From the NCBI RefSeq assembly GCF_003148475.1, contig NZ_QGGG01000002.1:326171-390170 (forward strand): a stretch of DNA of 64,000 nt, written 5' to 3'. The translations under genes and the position numbers were made by a program. Positions 27,729 through 39,134 of this stretch are shown here, piece after piece. The notes below the pieces were generated by a model that was not told the DNA's origin, did no database searches, and was given only the letters and a program-made list of their open reading frames with translations. Numbering within the stretch: the stretch's first letter is position 1; each line of letters begins with the position of its first letter. The stretch comes from Pseudaminobacter salicylatoxidans. Its GTDB lineage: Bacteria; Pseudomonadota; Alphaproteobacteria; Rhizobiales; Rhizobiaceae.

Positions 27729-28574
27729 TGAGGCCAGAAGGCCCGCGAAATCGAACAGGTTGCGATCCAGCAAATGGCTCGGCCGCACATTGGTCAGCGC
27801 GCGGATCATCGTATCCTTGCGGCCGGGCATGCGCCGCTCGATGTCGTCGAGCATGGTTTTCATGGCATTGCGCTGAAGGCCTTCCTGGCTGCCGCAGAGA
27901 TCGCAGGGAATGATGGGGAAGCGCATTGCATCGGCGAATTTCACCATGTCGGATTCCGCGCAATAGCTCAGCGGACGCAGCACCAGCATATCGCCCTCGT
28001 CATTGAGCAGCTTGGGCGGCATGGCGGCAAGCCGGCCGCCATGGAACAGGTTCATGAAGAAGGTTTCCAGAATGTCCTCGCGGTGGTGGCCGAGCACCAG
28101 CGCCGAGCACCCCTCCTCGCGGGCGATGCGATAGAGATGGCCGCGCCGCAGACGCGAGCAGAGCGAGCAATAGGTCTTGCCCTCGTCGATCTTGTCGGTG
28201 ACGATCGAATAGGTGTCCTGATACTCGATGCGGTGCGCAATGCCGTTGCGGTTCAGGAAATCCGGCAGAATGTGCTTGGGAAAATTCGGCTGACCCTGAT
28301 CGAGATTGCAGGCCAGCAGGTCCACCGGCAGGAAACCGCGCCATTTGAGGTCGAGCAGCAGCGCCAGCAGGCCGTAGGAATCCTTGCCGCCCGAGAGCGC
28401 CACCAGCCAGCGTTCGCCTGGCTTCACCATGGAAAAGTCATCCAGCGCCTGCCGCGTCTGGCGCAGCAGCCGCTTGCGCAGCTTGTTGAACTCCACGCCC
28501 GGCGGCGTATCGCGAAACATCGGATGGCAGGCATCGCCTTCCAGATCGGCGATCGTTTCCGGCATCATGTTCAT
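27726..28574 (-). CDS. ttcA: tRNA 2-thiocytidine synthetase TtcA
   Basis: 282 residues. The PP-loop SGGKDS (ATP pyrophosphatase) and the two cysteine motifs CSLC and CDLC that hold an iron-sulfur cluster identify TtcA, which makes 2-thiocytidine at position 32 of tRNAs. The cysteine desulfurases encoded at 41-47 kb could supply the sulfur. The ATG at 28574 gives the family's N-terminus; upstream in-frame codons have no conservation. It is separated from rpsD by a terminator. Confidence 0.93.
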   Translation of the reverse strand: MNMMPETIADLEGDACHPMFRDTPPGVEFNKLRKRLLRQTRQALDDFSMVKPGERWLVALSGGKDSYGLLALLLDLKWRGFLPVDLLACNLDQGQPNFPKHILPDFLNRNGIAHRIEYQDTYSIVTDKIDEGKTYCSLCSRLRRGHLYRIAREEGCSALVLGHHREDILETFFMNLFHGGRLAAMPPKLLNDEGDMLVLRPLSYCAESDMVKFADAMRFPIIPCDLCGSQEGLQRNAMKTMLDDIERRMPGRKDTMIRALTNVRPSHLLDRNLFDFAGLLAS

Positions 28575-28639
28575 GGCGCGTATTCCTGCTTCGGTTTCTT
28601 CGCCCGAATTAAAACAACACCGAACGCAGGGCAACGGGC

Positions 28640-28670
28640 AAAGAAAAAGGCCGCCTCGAAGGCGGCCTTT
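28640..28670 (-). terminator. Intrinsic terminator after rpsD
   Basis: Eleven-base-pair stem AAAGGCCGCCT/AGGCGGCCTTT (28646-28656 with 28660-28670). On the minus strand the transcript ends in CCTTTTTCTTT. Confidence 0.88.
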
Positions 28671-28694
28671 TCCGAAATGATGCTCGCGGACAGA

Positions 28695-29312
28695 TTAGCG
28701 CGAGTAGAATTCGACGACCAGGTTCGGTTCCATCTGAACGGCGAACGGCACGTCGGCCAGCGCCGGAACGCGCTGGAAGGTGGCGACCATCTTGTTGTGG
28801 TCGACTTCGATGTAGTCTGGCACATCGCGCTCGGCCAGGCCAACGGCTTCCAGAACCATTACCATCTGCTTCGACTTCTCGCGCACCTCGATCACGTCGC
28901 CGACCTTGCAGCGATACGAGCCGATGTTGACGCGGCGGCCGTTGACGTTGACGTGGCCGTGGTTGACGAACTGACGGGCAGCGAAGATCGTCGGCACGAA
29001 CTTGGCACGGTAGACGATGGCGTCCAGGCGCGACTCGAGCAGGCCGATCAGGTTGTCCGGGGTGTCGCCCTTGCGGCGCGCAGCCTCGTCATAGGTCTTG
29101 CGGAACTGCTTTTCCGAAATATCGCCGTAGTGGCCCTTCAGCTTCTGCTTGGCGCGCAGCTGCAGACCGAAGTCCGAAAGCTTGCCCTTGCGGCGCTGGC
29201 CATGCTGGCCGGGACCGTATTCGCGCTTGTTGACCGGGGACTTCGGACGGCCCCAGATGTTTTCGCCAAGACGGCGGTCGATCTTGTATTTTGCGGATTC
29301 GCGCTTGCTCAT
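28695..29312 (-). CDS. rpsD: Ribosomal protein S4
   Basis: 205 residues, the normal length. S4 nucleates 30S assembly at the 5' domain of 16S rRNA. The sequence [29 protein letters not shown] and the S4 RNA-binding domain ([31 protein letters not shown]) are unmistakable. The ATG at 29312 has AAGGGA upstream. It is transcribed alone with its own terminator. Confidence 0.98.
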   Translation of the reverse strand: MSKRESAKYKIDRRLGENIWGRPKSPVNKREYGPGQHGQRRKGKLSDFGLQLRAKQKLKGHYGDISEKQFRKTYDEAARRKGDTPDNLIGLLESRLDAIVYRAKFVPTIFAARQFVNHGHVNVNGRRVNIGSYRCKVGDVIEVREKSKQMVMVLEAVGLAERDVPDYIEVDHNKMVATFQRVPALADVPFAVQMEPNLVVEFYSR

Positions 29313-29571
29313 CGCATTCCCTTTCAAACAAATATGCCCGGAGCCTCGTGCTACGAGCGAAGGAAACGCGCCCTCCTCTGGCCTCCTTTTTCGAGACCTG
29401 ACAGGATTTCCCGCGCAAAGCTGGCGGAAAAACCCACGGGACACGTAAAGCCACACATCTCTGCGCGGCTGCCGGGTGGATAAGCGGCCAAAGCTGGAAA
29501 GTCAACGTCTTTTTGGTCGTTTCCGGCCTCGGCGGCGTTCGTCACCGGCAATAAGGCGGCGGATTGCGCGC

Positions 29572-29760
29572 TCAGTGCTTGGTCTTGTGTTCGGGCAGGC
29601 CCTTGCGCCTGGTTTCGGCGAACTCCTCGAGCTGCTTTTCGCTCATCGACTCATACATTTCCTTCGATGCGCCCTTCAGCTCGCTGACCTTGATCTCGCC
29701 ACGCTTGGCGGCAAGGGCAGCGCCTGCGGCCATCTGCTGGGCTTTCGATGTAGCGGGCAT
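29572..29760 (-). CDS. DUF3008 small protein
   Basis: 62 residues matching DUF3008: MPATSKAQQMAAGAALAAKRG, then the helix SKEMYESMSEKQLEEFAETRRKGLP. This family is widespread in Proteobacteria as small, charged, helical proteins often linked with stress; the function is unknown. A candidate general-stress promoter (GGAAC at 29816-29812, then GTT 17 bases later) lies upstream. The ribosome site GGAGAA precedes the ATG. Confidence 0.86.
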   Translation of the reverse strand: MPATSKAQQMAAGAALAAKRGEIKVSELKGASKEMYESMSEKQLEEFAETRRKGLPEHKTKH

Positions 29761-29791
29761 GGTTTTTCTCCTTCATCCGCGTGTAGGGGAA

Positions 29792-29816
29792 AACCCGCAG
29801 CCTGCCGGCTTGTTCC
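29792..29816 (-). promoter_or_regulatory. Candidate EcfG (general stress) promoter of the DUF3008 gene
   Basis: On the minus strand GGAAC (29816-29812), 16 bases, then gGTT (29795-29792). The EcfG consensus in Alphaproteobacteria is GGAAC-N16/17-cGTT; the only mismatch is g for c. The site ends 31 bases before the ATG, a plausible promoter distance. Confidence 0.45.
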
Positions 29817-29829
29817 GGTAAAACCGCTT

Positions 29830-30618
29830 TCAAGCGACCGTCAGCCCAAAACCCTGCATCAGTCGCCGGGTCAGGAAATCGGCGCCGCCAGAGGTGAAGA
29901 TCGCCACATCCGCCTCATGCCCGGGCTCGGCCACGCATGCCGCCGGAACAAGCGACAGCGCCCGCCGCGCAATGGCTTCGGCCGGGTCCAGCCAGTCCAC
30001 CGGCCAGGGCGCCAGCCGGCGGAACACATTGGCAAGGAAGGGGTAGTGCGTGCAGGCCAGCACCACAATGTCGGTGCGTTTTCCTTCCTGCTCGATGAAG
30101 CAGGGTGAGATTTCGGCCAGCACCGCCTCGTCGTCCAGCGGCCTGCCGCGAATATAGGCTTCGGCCATGCGCGCGAGGTTCTGGCTGCCGACGAGGCGGA
30201 CATGGCATTCATTGGCGAAGGACTGGATGAGATCGCGCGTATAGGCGCGCTTGACCGTGCCGGGCGTTGCCAGCACCGACACCAGCCCCGAGCGCGTGCG
30301 CTCGGCCGCAGGCTTGATCGCCGGCACGGTGCCGACGAAGGGCGTATCGGGAAAGGCCGCGCGCAGATCGGAGAGCACCAGTGTCGAGGCCGTATTGCAG
30401 GGAATAACCGCAATCTGCGGTCGGTGCTCTTCGAGCAGCCGGGCAAACAGTTCGACGATGCGCACCCGCAGCGCCTCTTCCTCCCAATCGCCATAGGGAA
30501 AGCCGGCATCGTCGGCCACATAGACGAAACGGCGGTCGGGCATCAGCACACGCGCCTCGCGCAGCACGGTGAGCCCGCCAATGCCGGAATCGAACATCAG
30601 CACCGGCCGGTCGGTCAT
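29830..30618 (-). CDS. murI: Glutamate racemase
   Basis: 262 residues. The two catalytic cysteines are in IPCNTAS and LACTHYP, with the N-terminal [14 protein letters not shown] signature. MurI makes D-glutamate for peptidoglycan. A D-amino-acid aminotransferase (55.8-56.6 kb) that could also make D-Glu is encoded in the same window. It is 21 bases downstream of trmJ on the same strand and probably co-transcribed with it. Confidence 0.95.
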   Translation of the reverse strand: MTDRPVLMFDSGIGGLTVLREARVLMPDRRFVYVADDAGFPYGDWEEEALRVRIVELFARLLEEHRPQIAVIPCNTASTLVLSDLRAAFPDTPFVGTVPAIKPAAERTRSGLVSVLATPGTVKRAYTRDLIQSFANECHVRLVGSQNLARMAEAYIRGRPLDDEAVLAEISPCFIEQEGKRTDIVVLACTHYPFLANVFRRLAPWPVDWLDPAEAIARRALSLVPAACVAEPGHEADVAIFTSGGADFLTRRLMQGFGLTVA

Positions 30619-30639
30619 CTCGTCAGCGCCCCTCGCCTG

Positions 30640-31476
30640 TCACGTGTCGTCTGCGTCCCCATGCGTATCACGATCTGCTTTCGCTTTCCTTTCCGGGTAG
30701 CCGGCGCCGCGCGGCGTCTTGGGCGAGAAATAATCGAGCGAGGAAATGACGCCCCGCAACAGCTTGATCTCCTCCTGCGTGAAGGCAGGCCGGGTCAGCA
30801 CAGCGCGCAGATTGTCGAGCATCTTCGGCTTTTTCGCGGCCGGGCGGAAATAGCCGCGCGCATCGAGCGCGGCTTCCAGATGGCCGATCATGCCGTTCAG
30901 GTGCTCCTTGCTAGCGGGCATCAGCTCTGGCCCGGCAAAAGGCGTCTGCTCGGCCTCGAAGCCCGTTTTCATCCACTCATAGGACATCAGCAGTACGGCC
31001 TGCGCGATATTGAGCGAGGCAAAGGCCGGATTGACCGGGAAGGTCACGATCTCGTCGGCGAGCGCGACCTCCTCGTTCGAGAGGCCAAAGCGCTCGCGCC
31101 CGAACAATATGCCGGTGCGCTCGCCCGCAGCATGACGCGCGCGCAGCGTCCGGTTCGCCGCCTCCGGGCCGCGCACCGGCTTGAAGCCGTCGCGCTCGCG
31201 CGCCGTGGTCGCGTAGAGGAAGTTGAGGTCGGCCACCGCGTCTTCCAGCGTGTCGAACACCACCACGCCATCGATGACGTGGTCGGCCTTGCTGGCGGCG
31301 GCTCGCGCCTTCTCGCTCGGCCAGCCGTCGCGCGGATTGACCAGGCGCAATTCCGAAAGTCCGAAATTGGCCATGGCGCGCGCCACCATGCCGATATTTT
31401 CGCCGAGCTGGGGCTCGACCAGTATGATCGCCGGTCCTTCGGCGATCAGTTGCTTCTCGCGATCCGTGCCTGCCAT
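30640..31476 (-). CDS. trmJ: tRNA 2'-O-methyltransferase TrmJ (SpoU/SPOUT)
   Basis: 278 residues. The knotted SPOUT fold is seen from IILVEPQLGENIGMVARAMANFGL, then TGILFGRERFGLSNEEVALAD, and VNPAFASLNIAQAVLLMSYE. TrmJ methylates the ribose of nucleotide 32 in tRNA. TtcA, which thiolates cytidine at the same tRNA position, is encoded 2 kb away. The C-terminal about 100 residues are a helical extension typical of TrmJ. The ATG at 31476 has AGGA upstream. Confidence 0.85.
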   Translation of the reverse strand: MAGTDREKQLIAEGPAIILVEPQLGENIGMVARAMANFGLSELRLVNPRDGWPSEKARAAASKADHVIDGVVVFDTLEDAVADLNFLYATTARERDGFKPVRGPEAANRTLRARHAAGERTGILFGRERFGLSNEEVALADEIVTFPVNPAFASLNIAQAVLLMSYEWMKTGFEAEQTPFAGPELMPASKEHLNGMIGHLEAALDARGYFRPAAKKPKMLDNLRAVLTRPAFTQEEIKLLRGVISSLDYFSPKTPRGAGYPERKAKADRDTHGDADDT

Positions 31477-31659
31477 TTTTCCTGTCTGAGCTGGTTGAAG
31501 GCGCCCTGTCTGGCACAAGTCGCAGCGAAACGAAACTGCCCGTTCGCCTGCTGCGTTGGTAGCGTTTGCGCCGCACACACCGCTTTGCTATAGGGGCGCT
31601 GGCTCCCTTTGCAAAACCTTTGGAACAATTACGTTCCGCTCTCAGAACGAGGCATTTCC

Positions 31660-32874
31660 ATGACAAAAATCAAGGTGGACAATCCTGTCGTCGAACTCGA
31701 CGGCGACGAGATGACCCGCATCATCTGGCAGTTCATCAAGGAAAAGCTGATCCACCCCTACCTGGATATCGACCTGAAATACTATGACCTCAGCGTCGAG
31801 AACCGCGATGCCACCGACGACCAGGTCACGATCGACGCAGCCAACGCGATCAAGCAGTATGGCGTCGGCGTCAAATGTGCCACCATCACCCCCGATGAGG
31901 GCCGCGTCGAGGAATTCGGCCTCAAGAAGATGTGGAAATCGCCCAACGGCACCATCCGCAACATTCTGGGCGGCGTGATCTTCCGCGAACCCATCATCTG
32001 CAAGAACGTGCCGCGTCTGGTGCCGGGCTGGACCAAGCCCATCATCGTCGGCCGTCATGCCTTCGGCGACCAGTACCGCGCCACCGATTTCAAGTTCCCC
32101 GGCAAGGGCAAGCTGACCATCAGGTTCGTCGGCGAGGACGGCCAGGTGATCGAACACGAAGTGTTCGACGCGCCGGGTTCGGGCGTGGCCATGGCCATGT
32201 ACAATCTCGACGATTCGATCCGTGATTTCGCCCGCGCCTCGCTGAACTACGGCCTGCTGCGCGGCTATCCGGTCTACCTGTCGACCAAGAACACCATCCT
32301 GAAGGCCTATGACGGCCGCTTCAAGGATCTGTTCCAGGAAGTCTACGAGCAGGAGTTCGAGGCCCAGTTCAAGGAAAAGAAGATCTGGTACGAACACCGC
32401 CTGATCGACGACATGGTCGCCTCCAGCCTGAAGTGGTCGGGCGGCTATGTCTGGGCCTGCAAGAACTACGACGGCGACGTGCAGTCCGACACCGTTGCAC
32501 AGGGTTTTGGCTCGCTCGGCCTGATGACCTCGGTGCTGATGACGCCGGATGGCAAGACCGTCGAGGCGGAGGCCGCGCACGGCACCGTTACCCGCCACTA
32601 CCGCCAGCACCAGAAGGGCGAGGAAACCTCGACCAACTCCATCGCCTCGATCTTCGCCTGGACGCGTGGCCTCGCTCACCGCGCCAAGCTCGACAACAAT
32701 GCCGAGCTGAAGAAGTTCGCCGACACGCTGGAGCATGTCTGCGTGCAGACCGTGGAAGCCGGCTTCATGACCAAGGACCTGTCGCTGCTGATCGGCCCTG
32801 ACCAGCCCTGGCTCTCGACCACCGGTTTCCTCGACAAGATCGACGAGAACCTGCGCATCGCAATGTCCGCATAA
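31660..32874 (+). CDS. icd: Isocitrate dehydrogenase, NADP-dependent
   Basis: 404 residues, the length of the eukaryote-like homodimeric IDH common in Alphaproteobacteria. It oxidises isocitrate to 2-oxoglutarate in the TCA cycle. Substrate and metal residues are in [17 protein letters not shown], and the late [32 protein letters not shown] block is conserved. The ATG at 31660 is the normal start. It is divergent from trmJ and convergent with alaS across a strong terminator. Confidence 0.97.
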   Translation: MTKIKVDNPVVELDGDEMTRIIWQFIKEKLIHPYLDIDLKYYDLSVENRDATDDQVTIDAANAIKQYGVGVKCATITPDEGRVEEFGLKKMWKSPNGTIRNILGGVIFREPIICKNVPRLVPGWTKPIIVGRHAFGDQYRATDFKFPGKGKLTIRFVGEDGQVIEHEVFDAPGSGVAMAMYNLDDSIRDFARASLNYGLLRGYPVYLSTKNTILKAYDGRFKDLFQEVYEQEFEAQFKEKKIWYEHRLIDDMVASSLKWSGGYVWACKNYDGDVQSDTVAQGFGSLGLMTSVLMTPDGKTVEAEAAHGTVTRHYRQHQKGEETSTNSIASIFAWTRGLAHRAKLDNNAELKKFADTLEHVCVQTVEAGFMTKDLSLLIGPDQPWLSTTGFLDKIDENLRIAMSA

Positions 32875-32891
32875 GCGTGACAGCCTGAACG

Positions 32892-32927
32892 AAAAAAAGC
32901 CCCGGAGCGATCCGGGGCTTTTTTTAT
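32892..32927. terminator. Bidirectional terminator, icd / alaS
   Basis: Fifteen-base-pair stem (32892-32906 with 32911-32925) with a GCGA tetraloop. Seven A and seven T flank it, giving a U-run on both strands. Confidence 0.95.
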
Positions 32928-32980
32928 CCGCATTTACAAGGCTCGAAGCACCTGGCCCGGAGCCGAAGGATTGGCCGCGC

Positions 32981-35644
32981 CTACCGGAGCGCGGTCTTCA
33001 CGGCATCGATTGCGGCCTGGGCCCTGGTCGCGTCGGGACCACCGGCCTGCGCCATGTCGGGCCGGCCGCCACCGCCCTGCCCGCCGAGCGCGGCGGAAGC
33101 GACGCGCACCAGATCGACGGCGCTGAAGCGCGGGGTGAGATCGTCGGTGACGCCGACGACCACGCTGGCCTTGCCGTCGTCGGCCGCGCCGACGAACACC
33201 ACGATGCCCGAGCCGAGCGACTTCTTGCCCTCGTCGGCCAGCGGCTTGAGGTCCCTGGGCGACACGCCGGAAACCACGCGGCCCATGAAGCCGACGCCGG
33301 CCACCGTCTCGTTTCCGGCAGCAGCGCCATTGCCGGCCGAACCGCCGCCCAACGCCAGCTTCTTTCGGGCGTCGGTCAATTCGCGCTCGAGCTTGCGACG
33401 CTCCTCGACCAGCGCCTCGACGCGCGACAGCGCATCGGCCGGAGATACTTTGAGCGCGGACGCGATCGCCTTCAGGCGGCGGTCCTGCTCGTCGAGGTGA
33501 CGGCGCGCTGCCTCGCCGGTCAGCGCCTCGATGCGGCGCACGCCCGACGCCACCGCGCCTTCCGACACCAGACGCACCAGGCCGATGTCGCCCGTGGCGC
33601 CGACATGGGTGCCGCCGCACAGTTCAGTCGAATAAGACTTGCCGGCCTTGTCGCCATGCAGGCCCGTGCCCATCGACACGACGCGCACCTCGTCGCCATA
33701 TTTTTCGCCGAACAGCGCCATCGCGCCCTCGGCAATGGCATCGTCCACCGCCATCAGCCGGGTGACGACCGGGCTGTTCTGCGTCACGATCTCGTTGGCC
33801 ATGGTCTCGACGCGCTCAAGTTCCTCGGCCGAAATCGGCTTGGGATGCGAGAAGTCGAAACGCAGGCGCTCCGGCGCAACAAGCGACCCCTTCTGCGCGA
33901 CATGCGTACCCAGAACCTCGCGCAGCGCCTCATGGACGAGGTGCGTAGCCGAATGGTTGGAACGCAGCCTGGTCCGACGCTCATGGTCGACCTTCATTTC
34001 CACGGCCGCGCCGGTGTTGACGCTGCCCTTGACCACCTTGCCGGAGTGGACGAGCAGGCCGTCACCTTTTTTCTGCGTATCGGTGATCTCGATGGCAAAG
34101 TCCTCGCCGGTCATGGTGCCGGTATCGCCGACCTGGCCGCCGGACTCGCCATAGAACGGCGTCTGATTGACCACGATATCGACCATGTCGCCGGCCTGAA
34201 CGGCGTCGATCTGCTCGCCCCCCTTGACCAGCGCGGCCACCACTCCTTCGGCCTGCTCGGTTTCGTAGCCGAGGAATTCGGTCGCGCCGACCTTGTCCTT
34301 GACTGAGAACCAGACCGCTTCGGTCGCCGCCTCACCCGAACCCGTCCAGTTGGCGCGCGCTTCAGCCTTCTGCCGCTCCATCGCCGCATTGAAGCCGTCG
34401 GTATCGACGGAAATACCACGCTGGCGCAGCGCATCCTGCGTCAGATCGAGCGGGAAGCCGTAGGTGTCATAGAGCTTGAAGGCGGTCTCGCCGTCGAGAC
34501 GGTCGCCGGTGCCAAGCGTATCGGTCGCGTCCGACAGCAGGTTGAGGCCGCGCGCCAGCGTCTTGCGGAAACGGGTCTCCTCAAGCTTCAGCGTCTCGGT
34601 GATCAGCGGCTGGCCGCGCACCAGTTCGGGATAGGCCTGCCCCATCTCGCGCACCAGCGCCGGCACCAGCCGCCACATCAGCGGCTCCGACGCGCCGAGA
34701 AGCTGCGCATGGCGCATGGCGCGGCGCATGATACGGCGCAGCACATAGCCGCGGCCTTCGTTCGACGGCAGCACACCATCGGCGATCAGGAAGCTCGACG
34801 CGCGCAGATGGTCGGCAATCACGCGGTGGCTGGCGCGGTTCTTGCCCTCGGCCTTGACGCCGGTCGCCTCTTCCGAAGCGCGGATCAGCGCCTGGAACAG
34901 ATCGATGTCGTAGTTGTCGTGCTTGCCCTGCAGCACGGCGGCGATGCGCTCCAACCCCATGCCGGTATCGATCGACGGGCGCGGCAGCGCGACGCGTTCG
35001 TCCTTCGTCAACTGCTCGAACTGCATGAAGACGAGGTTCCAGATCTCGATGAAGCGGTCGCCATCTTCGTCGGGGCTGCCGGGAGGGCCACCGGGGATGC
35101 CTTCACCATGGTCGTAGAAAATCTCCGAGCACGGCCCGCAGGGGCCGGTATCGCCCATCGCCCAGAAATTGTCGCTGGTGGCGATGCGGATGATCTTCTG
35201 ATCGGGCAGGCCGGCGATCTTCTTCCAGAAACCGGCCGCCTCGTCATCGGTGTGATAGACGGTAACCAGCAGCTTTTCGCGATCGATACCGAATTCCCTG
35301 GTGATCAGGTTCCAGGCAAACTCTATGGCGTTCTCCTTGAAATAATCGCCGAAGGAGAAATTGCCGAGCATCTCGAAGAAGGTGTGGTGGCGCGCGGTGT
35401 AGCCGACATTATCAAGGTCGTTGTGCTTGCCCCCGGCGCGCACGCATTTCTGCGCGGTCGCGGCGCGCGAATAATTGCGCGTCTCGAGCCCGGTGAACAC
35501 GTTCTTGAACTGCACCATGCCTGCATTGACGAACATGAGGGTCGGATCGTTGCGCGGCACGAGCGGGCTCGACGGCACCGCCTCATGGCCATTCTTGCGG
35601 AAATAGTCGAGAAAGGTCGACCGGATTTCGTTTACGCCGCTCAT
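32981..35644 (-). CDS. alaS: Alanyl-tRNA synthetase
   Basis: 887 residues, full length. It charges tRNA-Ala. The class II core opens with [22 protein letters not shown], and the editing domain carries HSATHLVH and [13 protein letters not shown], the zinc-binding histidines and cysteine. The C-terminal oligomerisation domain (C-Ala) is Gly-rich ([16 protein letters not shown]). The ATG at 35644 has AAGG upstream. It lies downstream of recA on the same strand, the usual arrangement in rhizobia. Confidence 0.98.
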   Translation of the reverse strand: MSGVNEIRSTFLDYFRKNGHEAVPSSPLVPRNDPTLMFVNAGMVQFKNVFTGLETRNYSRAATAQKCVRAGGKHNDLDNVGYTARHHTFFEMLGNFSFGDYFKENAIEFAWNLITREFGIDREKLLVTVYHTDDEAAGFWKKIAGLPDQKIIRIATSDNFWAMGDTGPCGPCSEIFYDHGEGIPGGPPGSPDEDGDRFIEIWNLVFMQFEQLTKDERVALPRPSIDTGMGLERIAAVLQGKHDNYDIDLFQALIRASEEATGVKAEGKNRASHRVIADHLRASSFLIADGVLPSNEGRGYVLRRIMRRAMRHAQLLGASEPLMWRLVPALVREMGQAYPELVRGQPLITETLKLEETRFRKTLARGLNLLSDATDTLGTGDRLDGETAFKLYDTYGFPLDLTQDALRQRGISVDTDGFNAAMERQKAEARANWTGSGEAATEAVWFSVKDKVGATEFLGYETEQAEGVVAALVKGGEQIDAVQAGDMVDIVVNQTPFYGESGGQVGDTGTMTGEDFAIEITDTQKKGDGLLVHSGKVVKGSVNTGAAVEMKVDHERRTRLRSNHSATHLVHEALREVLGTHVAQKGSLVAPERLRFDFSHPKPISAEELERVETMANEIVTQNSPVVTRLMAVDDAIAEGAMALFGEKYGDEVRVVSMGTGLHGDKAGKSYSTELCGGTHVGATGDIGLVRLVSEGAVASGVRRIEALTGEAARRHLDEQDRRLKAIASALKVSPADALSRVEALVEERRKLERELTDARKKLALGGGSAGNGAAAGNETVAGVGFMGRVVSGVSPRDLKPLADEGKKSLGSGIVVFVGAADDGKASVVVGVTDDLTPRFSAVDLVRVASAALGGQGGGGRPDMAQAGGPDATRAQAAIDAVKTALR

Positions 35645-35764
35645 GTAACTGCCTTTGCGAGAAATTCCGCCATGCCGCAGGCGGAAAATGAACATGGCCT
35701 TTTAGCCCCGGCATTCTACGCTGTCCAGAATGCCGGAAGCCGTCGATTTCCAGACGCCCGCACA

Positions 35765-35801
35765 ATGAAAACAGGCCGCCGGAACAATTACCGACGGCCT
35801 G
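35765..35801 (-). terminator. Intrinsic terminator after recA
   Basis: Stem 35772-35782 with 35791-35801, one mismatch, 8-base loop. On the minus strand it is followed by TGTTTTCATTG. It lies 27 bases past the recA stop, so recA and alaS are probably separate units. Confidence 0.6.
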
Positions 35802-35827
35802 CCGAATTTCAGAACCTGCAAATAGGG

Positions 35828-36910
<1,083 letters not shown>

Positions 36911-36969
36911 GATACATTACCCCTTGGGCGTCAATGAAGGCTGGAAGTTCCCCCTTCTTTATATTGCTT

Positions 36970-36984
36970 GTACCTCTTTTGTTC
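36970..36984 (-). promoter_or_regulatory. SOS (LexA) box of recA
   Basis: On the recA strand the sequence is GAAC-N7-GTAC (plus strand GTAC at 36970-36973 and GTTC at 36981-36984). The known alphaproteobacterial LexA operator is the direct repeat GAAC-N7-GAAC / GTTC-N7-GTTC, so there is one mismatch. It lies 60 bases upstream of the recA ATG, in an AT-rich promoter region. Confidence 0.65.
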
Positions 36985-37193
36985 TCTTTTTGCAATAGGA
37001 CTTAACATATTGAAGAAAAATGGAATTCCAAATTTGTTCCATTTTTGTACGCGACAATTGCCTTTTGCGTTCACGCAGTTGTGCGCGTGTGCGGCGACCC
37101 TGGCTCGCGAAATGTGCGATTCGCCGGAACGCATTGCCCGGCGCGCGGCAAGGCCATAATGTCCGCGACGGTTCGTTTGGACAGGACACAGGC

Positions 37194-38159
37194 ATGAAAT
37201 CTCCCGGAATTCTGGCGTTCGGCGGCGCGCATGTGGATCGGCGCGGCCAGGTCAGCGGCGTCTATGTTCCCGGCGCATCGAACCCCGGCACCATGCGCGA
37301 GGATGTCGGCGGCGGCGTCTTCAATGCGCTGCGCAACACCGTGCGCCGTGGCGCGAAAGCCTCCCTGATGTCGGTGCGCGGCGGCGATGCGGCCGGCGAC
37401 ATGGTGGCGCGCGCCATCGCCGAGGAAGGCATCACCGACCTTTCGGCGGTGTTTCTCGACCGCACCACGCCGAGCTACACGGCAATCCTCGATCGCGACG
37501 GGGACGTCATCACCGGCTTTGCCGACATGACGCTCTATGAGATGGCGTTTCCCAGGCAGATGCGCCGCGCGAAAATCCGCGAGGCGGTTGCCGGCGCGGA
37601 AGCGATATTGTGCGACTGCAACCTGCCTGCCGATGCCCTGCGCGACCTGATCGACCTTGTCTCGGGCAAGCCGGTCTTTGTCATCGCTGTCTCGCCGGCC
37701 AAAGTGGTGCGCCTGAACGGCCTGTTCCCCGGCCTCGCCTGCCTGTTCATGAACCGCCGCGAAATCCGCGCGCTGGCCGAAACCGACGACACCGACATTG
37801 CGACCGCTATTCAGGTGCTGCGCCGGCGCGGCCTCGCGCGGGGTGTCGTCACCGCCGGCGAAAGCTCGGTCATCGGCTTCGACGGCGACGAGCTGTTTTC
37901 CATCACGCCGCCAGCGGCGCGCAAGGTGGTGGACGTGACCGGCGCGGGCGATGCGCTGGCCGGGGCCGCCACGGTTGCCATGCTGCGCGGCCTGCCGCTG
38001 CGCGAGGCGTTGCGCGAAGGCGTTGCAGCCGCCGTGTTGGCAGTGGAAAGCGACAAATCCGTGCCGGATTTGTCGGCGAAGGAATTTGCCGCAGTGCTGT
38101 CCCTTGTGCCGGAGGCCAGGGAACTGCATGAAGGCGCCCAAACCGGAGACATCACATGA
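37194..38159 (+). CDS. psuK: PfkB-family sugar kinase, pseudouridine kinase
   Basis: 321 residues of the PfkB fold: an N-terminal GGAHVDRRGQV strand, DVGGGVFNALRN, and the C-terminal DVTGAGDALAGA motif with the catalytic Asp. Adjacency to psuG by ATGA overlap points to PsuK, which phosphorylates pseudouridine at the 5' position. The ATG at 37194 was chosen over longer in-frame extensions because it opens the conserved strand. It is divergent from recA. Confidence 0.9.
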   Translation: MKSPGILAFGGAHVDRRGQVSGVYVPGASNPGTMREDVGGGVFNALRNTVRRGAKASLMSVRGGDAAGDMVARAIAEEGITDLSAVFLDRTTPSYTAILDRDGDVITGFADMTLYEMAFPRQMRRAKIREAVAGAEAILCDCNLPADALRDLIDLVSGKPVFVIAVSPAKVVRLNGLFPGLACLFMNRREIRALAETDDTDIATAIQVLRRRGLARGVVTAGESSVIGFDGDELFSITPPAARKVVDVTGAGDALAGAATVAMLRGLPLREALREGVAAAVLAVESDKSVPDLSAKEFAAVLSLVPEARELHEGAQTGDIT

Positions 38160-39073
38160 CGCCAGAAACCGCCCGTCCCTTCATCGACATCCACGCGCCG
38201 GTCGCCGAGGCGCTCGCTTCCGGCAAGCCGGTGGTGGCGCTGGAAAGCACCATCATCACCCACGGCATGCCCTATCCGCAAAACAGCGAAATGGCCGCCA
38301 ATGTGGAAAAGATCATCCGCAACGAAGGCGCGGTTCCGGCCACCATCGCCGTCATCGACGGCCGGTTGAAGATCGGCCTTTCCGATGCCGAGCGCGAGGC
38401 ATTGGCCAAGACCACCGGCACCATGAAGCTTTCGCGCGCCGACCTCGCCTTTGCCGTGGCGCAGGGCCGCACCGGCGGCACCACCGTTGCGGGTACGATG
38501 ATCGCGGCACATCTGGCCGGCATCCGCGTCTTCGCCACCGGCGGCATTGGCGGCGTCCACAAGGGCGCGGAAAAGAGCTTTGATATCTCCGCCGATCTCG
38601 ACGAACTCGCCCACACGCCGGTGGTCGTTGTCTCGGCCGGGGCCAAGGCCATTCTCGACATCGAGAAGACGCTGGAAGTGCTGGAAACGCGCGGCGTGCC
38701 GGTCGTCGCCTTCGGTTCGGACGTCGTGCCCGCCTTCTGGTCGCGCGTCTCGCCTTATGCCGCCCCGCTTCGCCTCGATGCGGCCGACGACATTGCCGAT
38801 TTCTTCCGCACGCGCCAGGCGCTTGGGTTCGGTGGCGGCATGCTGGTGGCTAACCCGGTGCCGGCAGCCGACGAAATCCCGGTCGAGACCATGGCCGGCT
38901 ATATCGCCGCCGCGCAGCGCGATGCCGAAGCGCAGGGCATTTCGGGCAAGGAGGTCACGCCCTTCCTGCTCGCCCGCATCCTCGAACTGACCGACGGCGC
39001 GAGCCTCAAGACCAACATCGCGCTCGTGGAAAACAACGCGCGCCTCGCCGCCAAGATCGCCAAGGCGCTTTAA
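38156..39073 (+). CDS. psuG: Pseudouridine-5'-phosphate glycosidase
   Basis: 305 residues, the family length. PsuG breaks the C-C glycosidic bond of pseudouridine 5'-phosphate to give uracil and ribose 5-phosphate. The landmarks VALESTIITHGMPYPQN, the GRLKIGL segment, TGGTTVAGTMIAAHLAGIRVFATGGIGGVHKGAE and SAGAKAILDIEKTLE are present. It overlaps psuK by 4 bases. No pseudouridine transporter gene is adjacent. Confidence 0.96.
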   Translation: MTPETARPFIDIHAPVAEALASGKPVVALESTIITHGMPYPQNSEMAANVEKIIRNEGAVPATIAVIDGRLKIGLSDAEREALAKTTGTMKLSRADLAFAVAQGRTGGTTVAGTMIAAHLAGIRVFATGGIGGVHKGAEKSFDISADLDELAHTPVVVVSAGAKAILDIEKTLEVLETRGVPVVAFGSDVVPAFWSRVSPYAAPLRLDAADDIADFFRTRQALGFGGGMLVANPVPAADEIPVETMAGYIAAAQRDAEAQGISGKEVTPFLLARILELTDGASLKTNIALVENNARLAAKIAKAL

Positions 39074-39087
39074 GACGCGATCGCAAC

Positions 39088-39120
39088 CTGCTGCCCGGCT
39101 TTGAAAAAGCCGGGCAGCAG
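39088..39120. terminator. Strong hairpin, psuG / TfoX-family gene
   Basis: Fifteen-base-pair perfect inverted repeat (39088-39102 with 39106-39120) with a 3-base loop, between convergent genes. It lacks a clear U-run beyond the stem's own T/A tips, so it may block readthrough or stabilise the 3' end. Confidence 0.6.
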
Positions 39121-39134
39121 GCCACGAAATTCCG

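Noticed and set aside
31631-31650. GGAAC-like element before icd
   Set aside because: No GTT at the 16-17 base spacing, so not an EcfG site.
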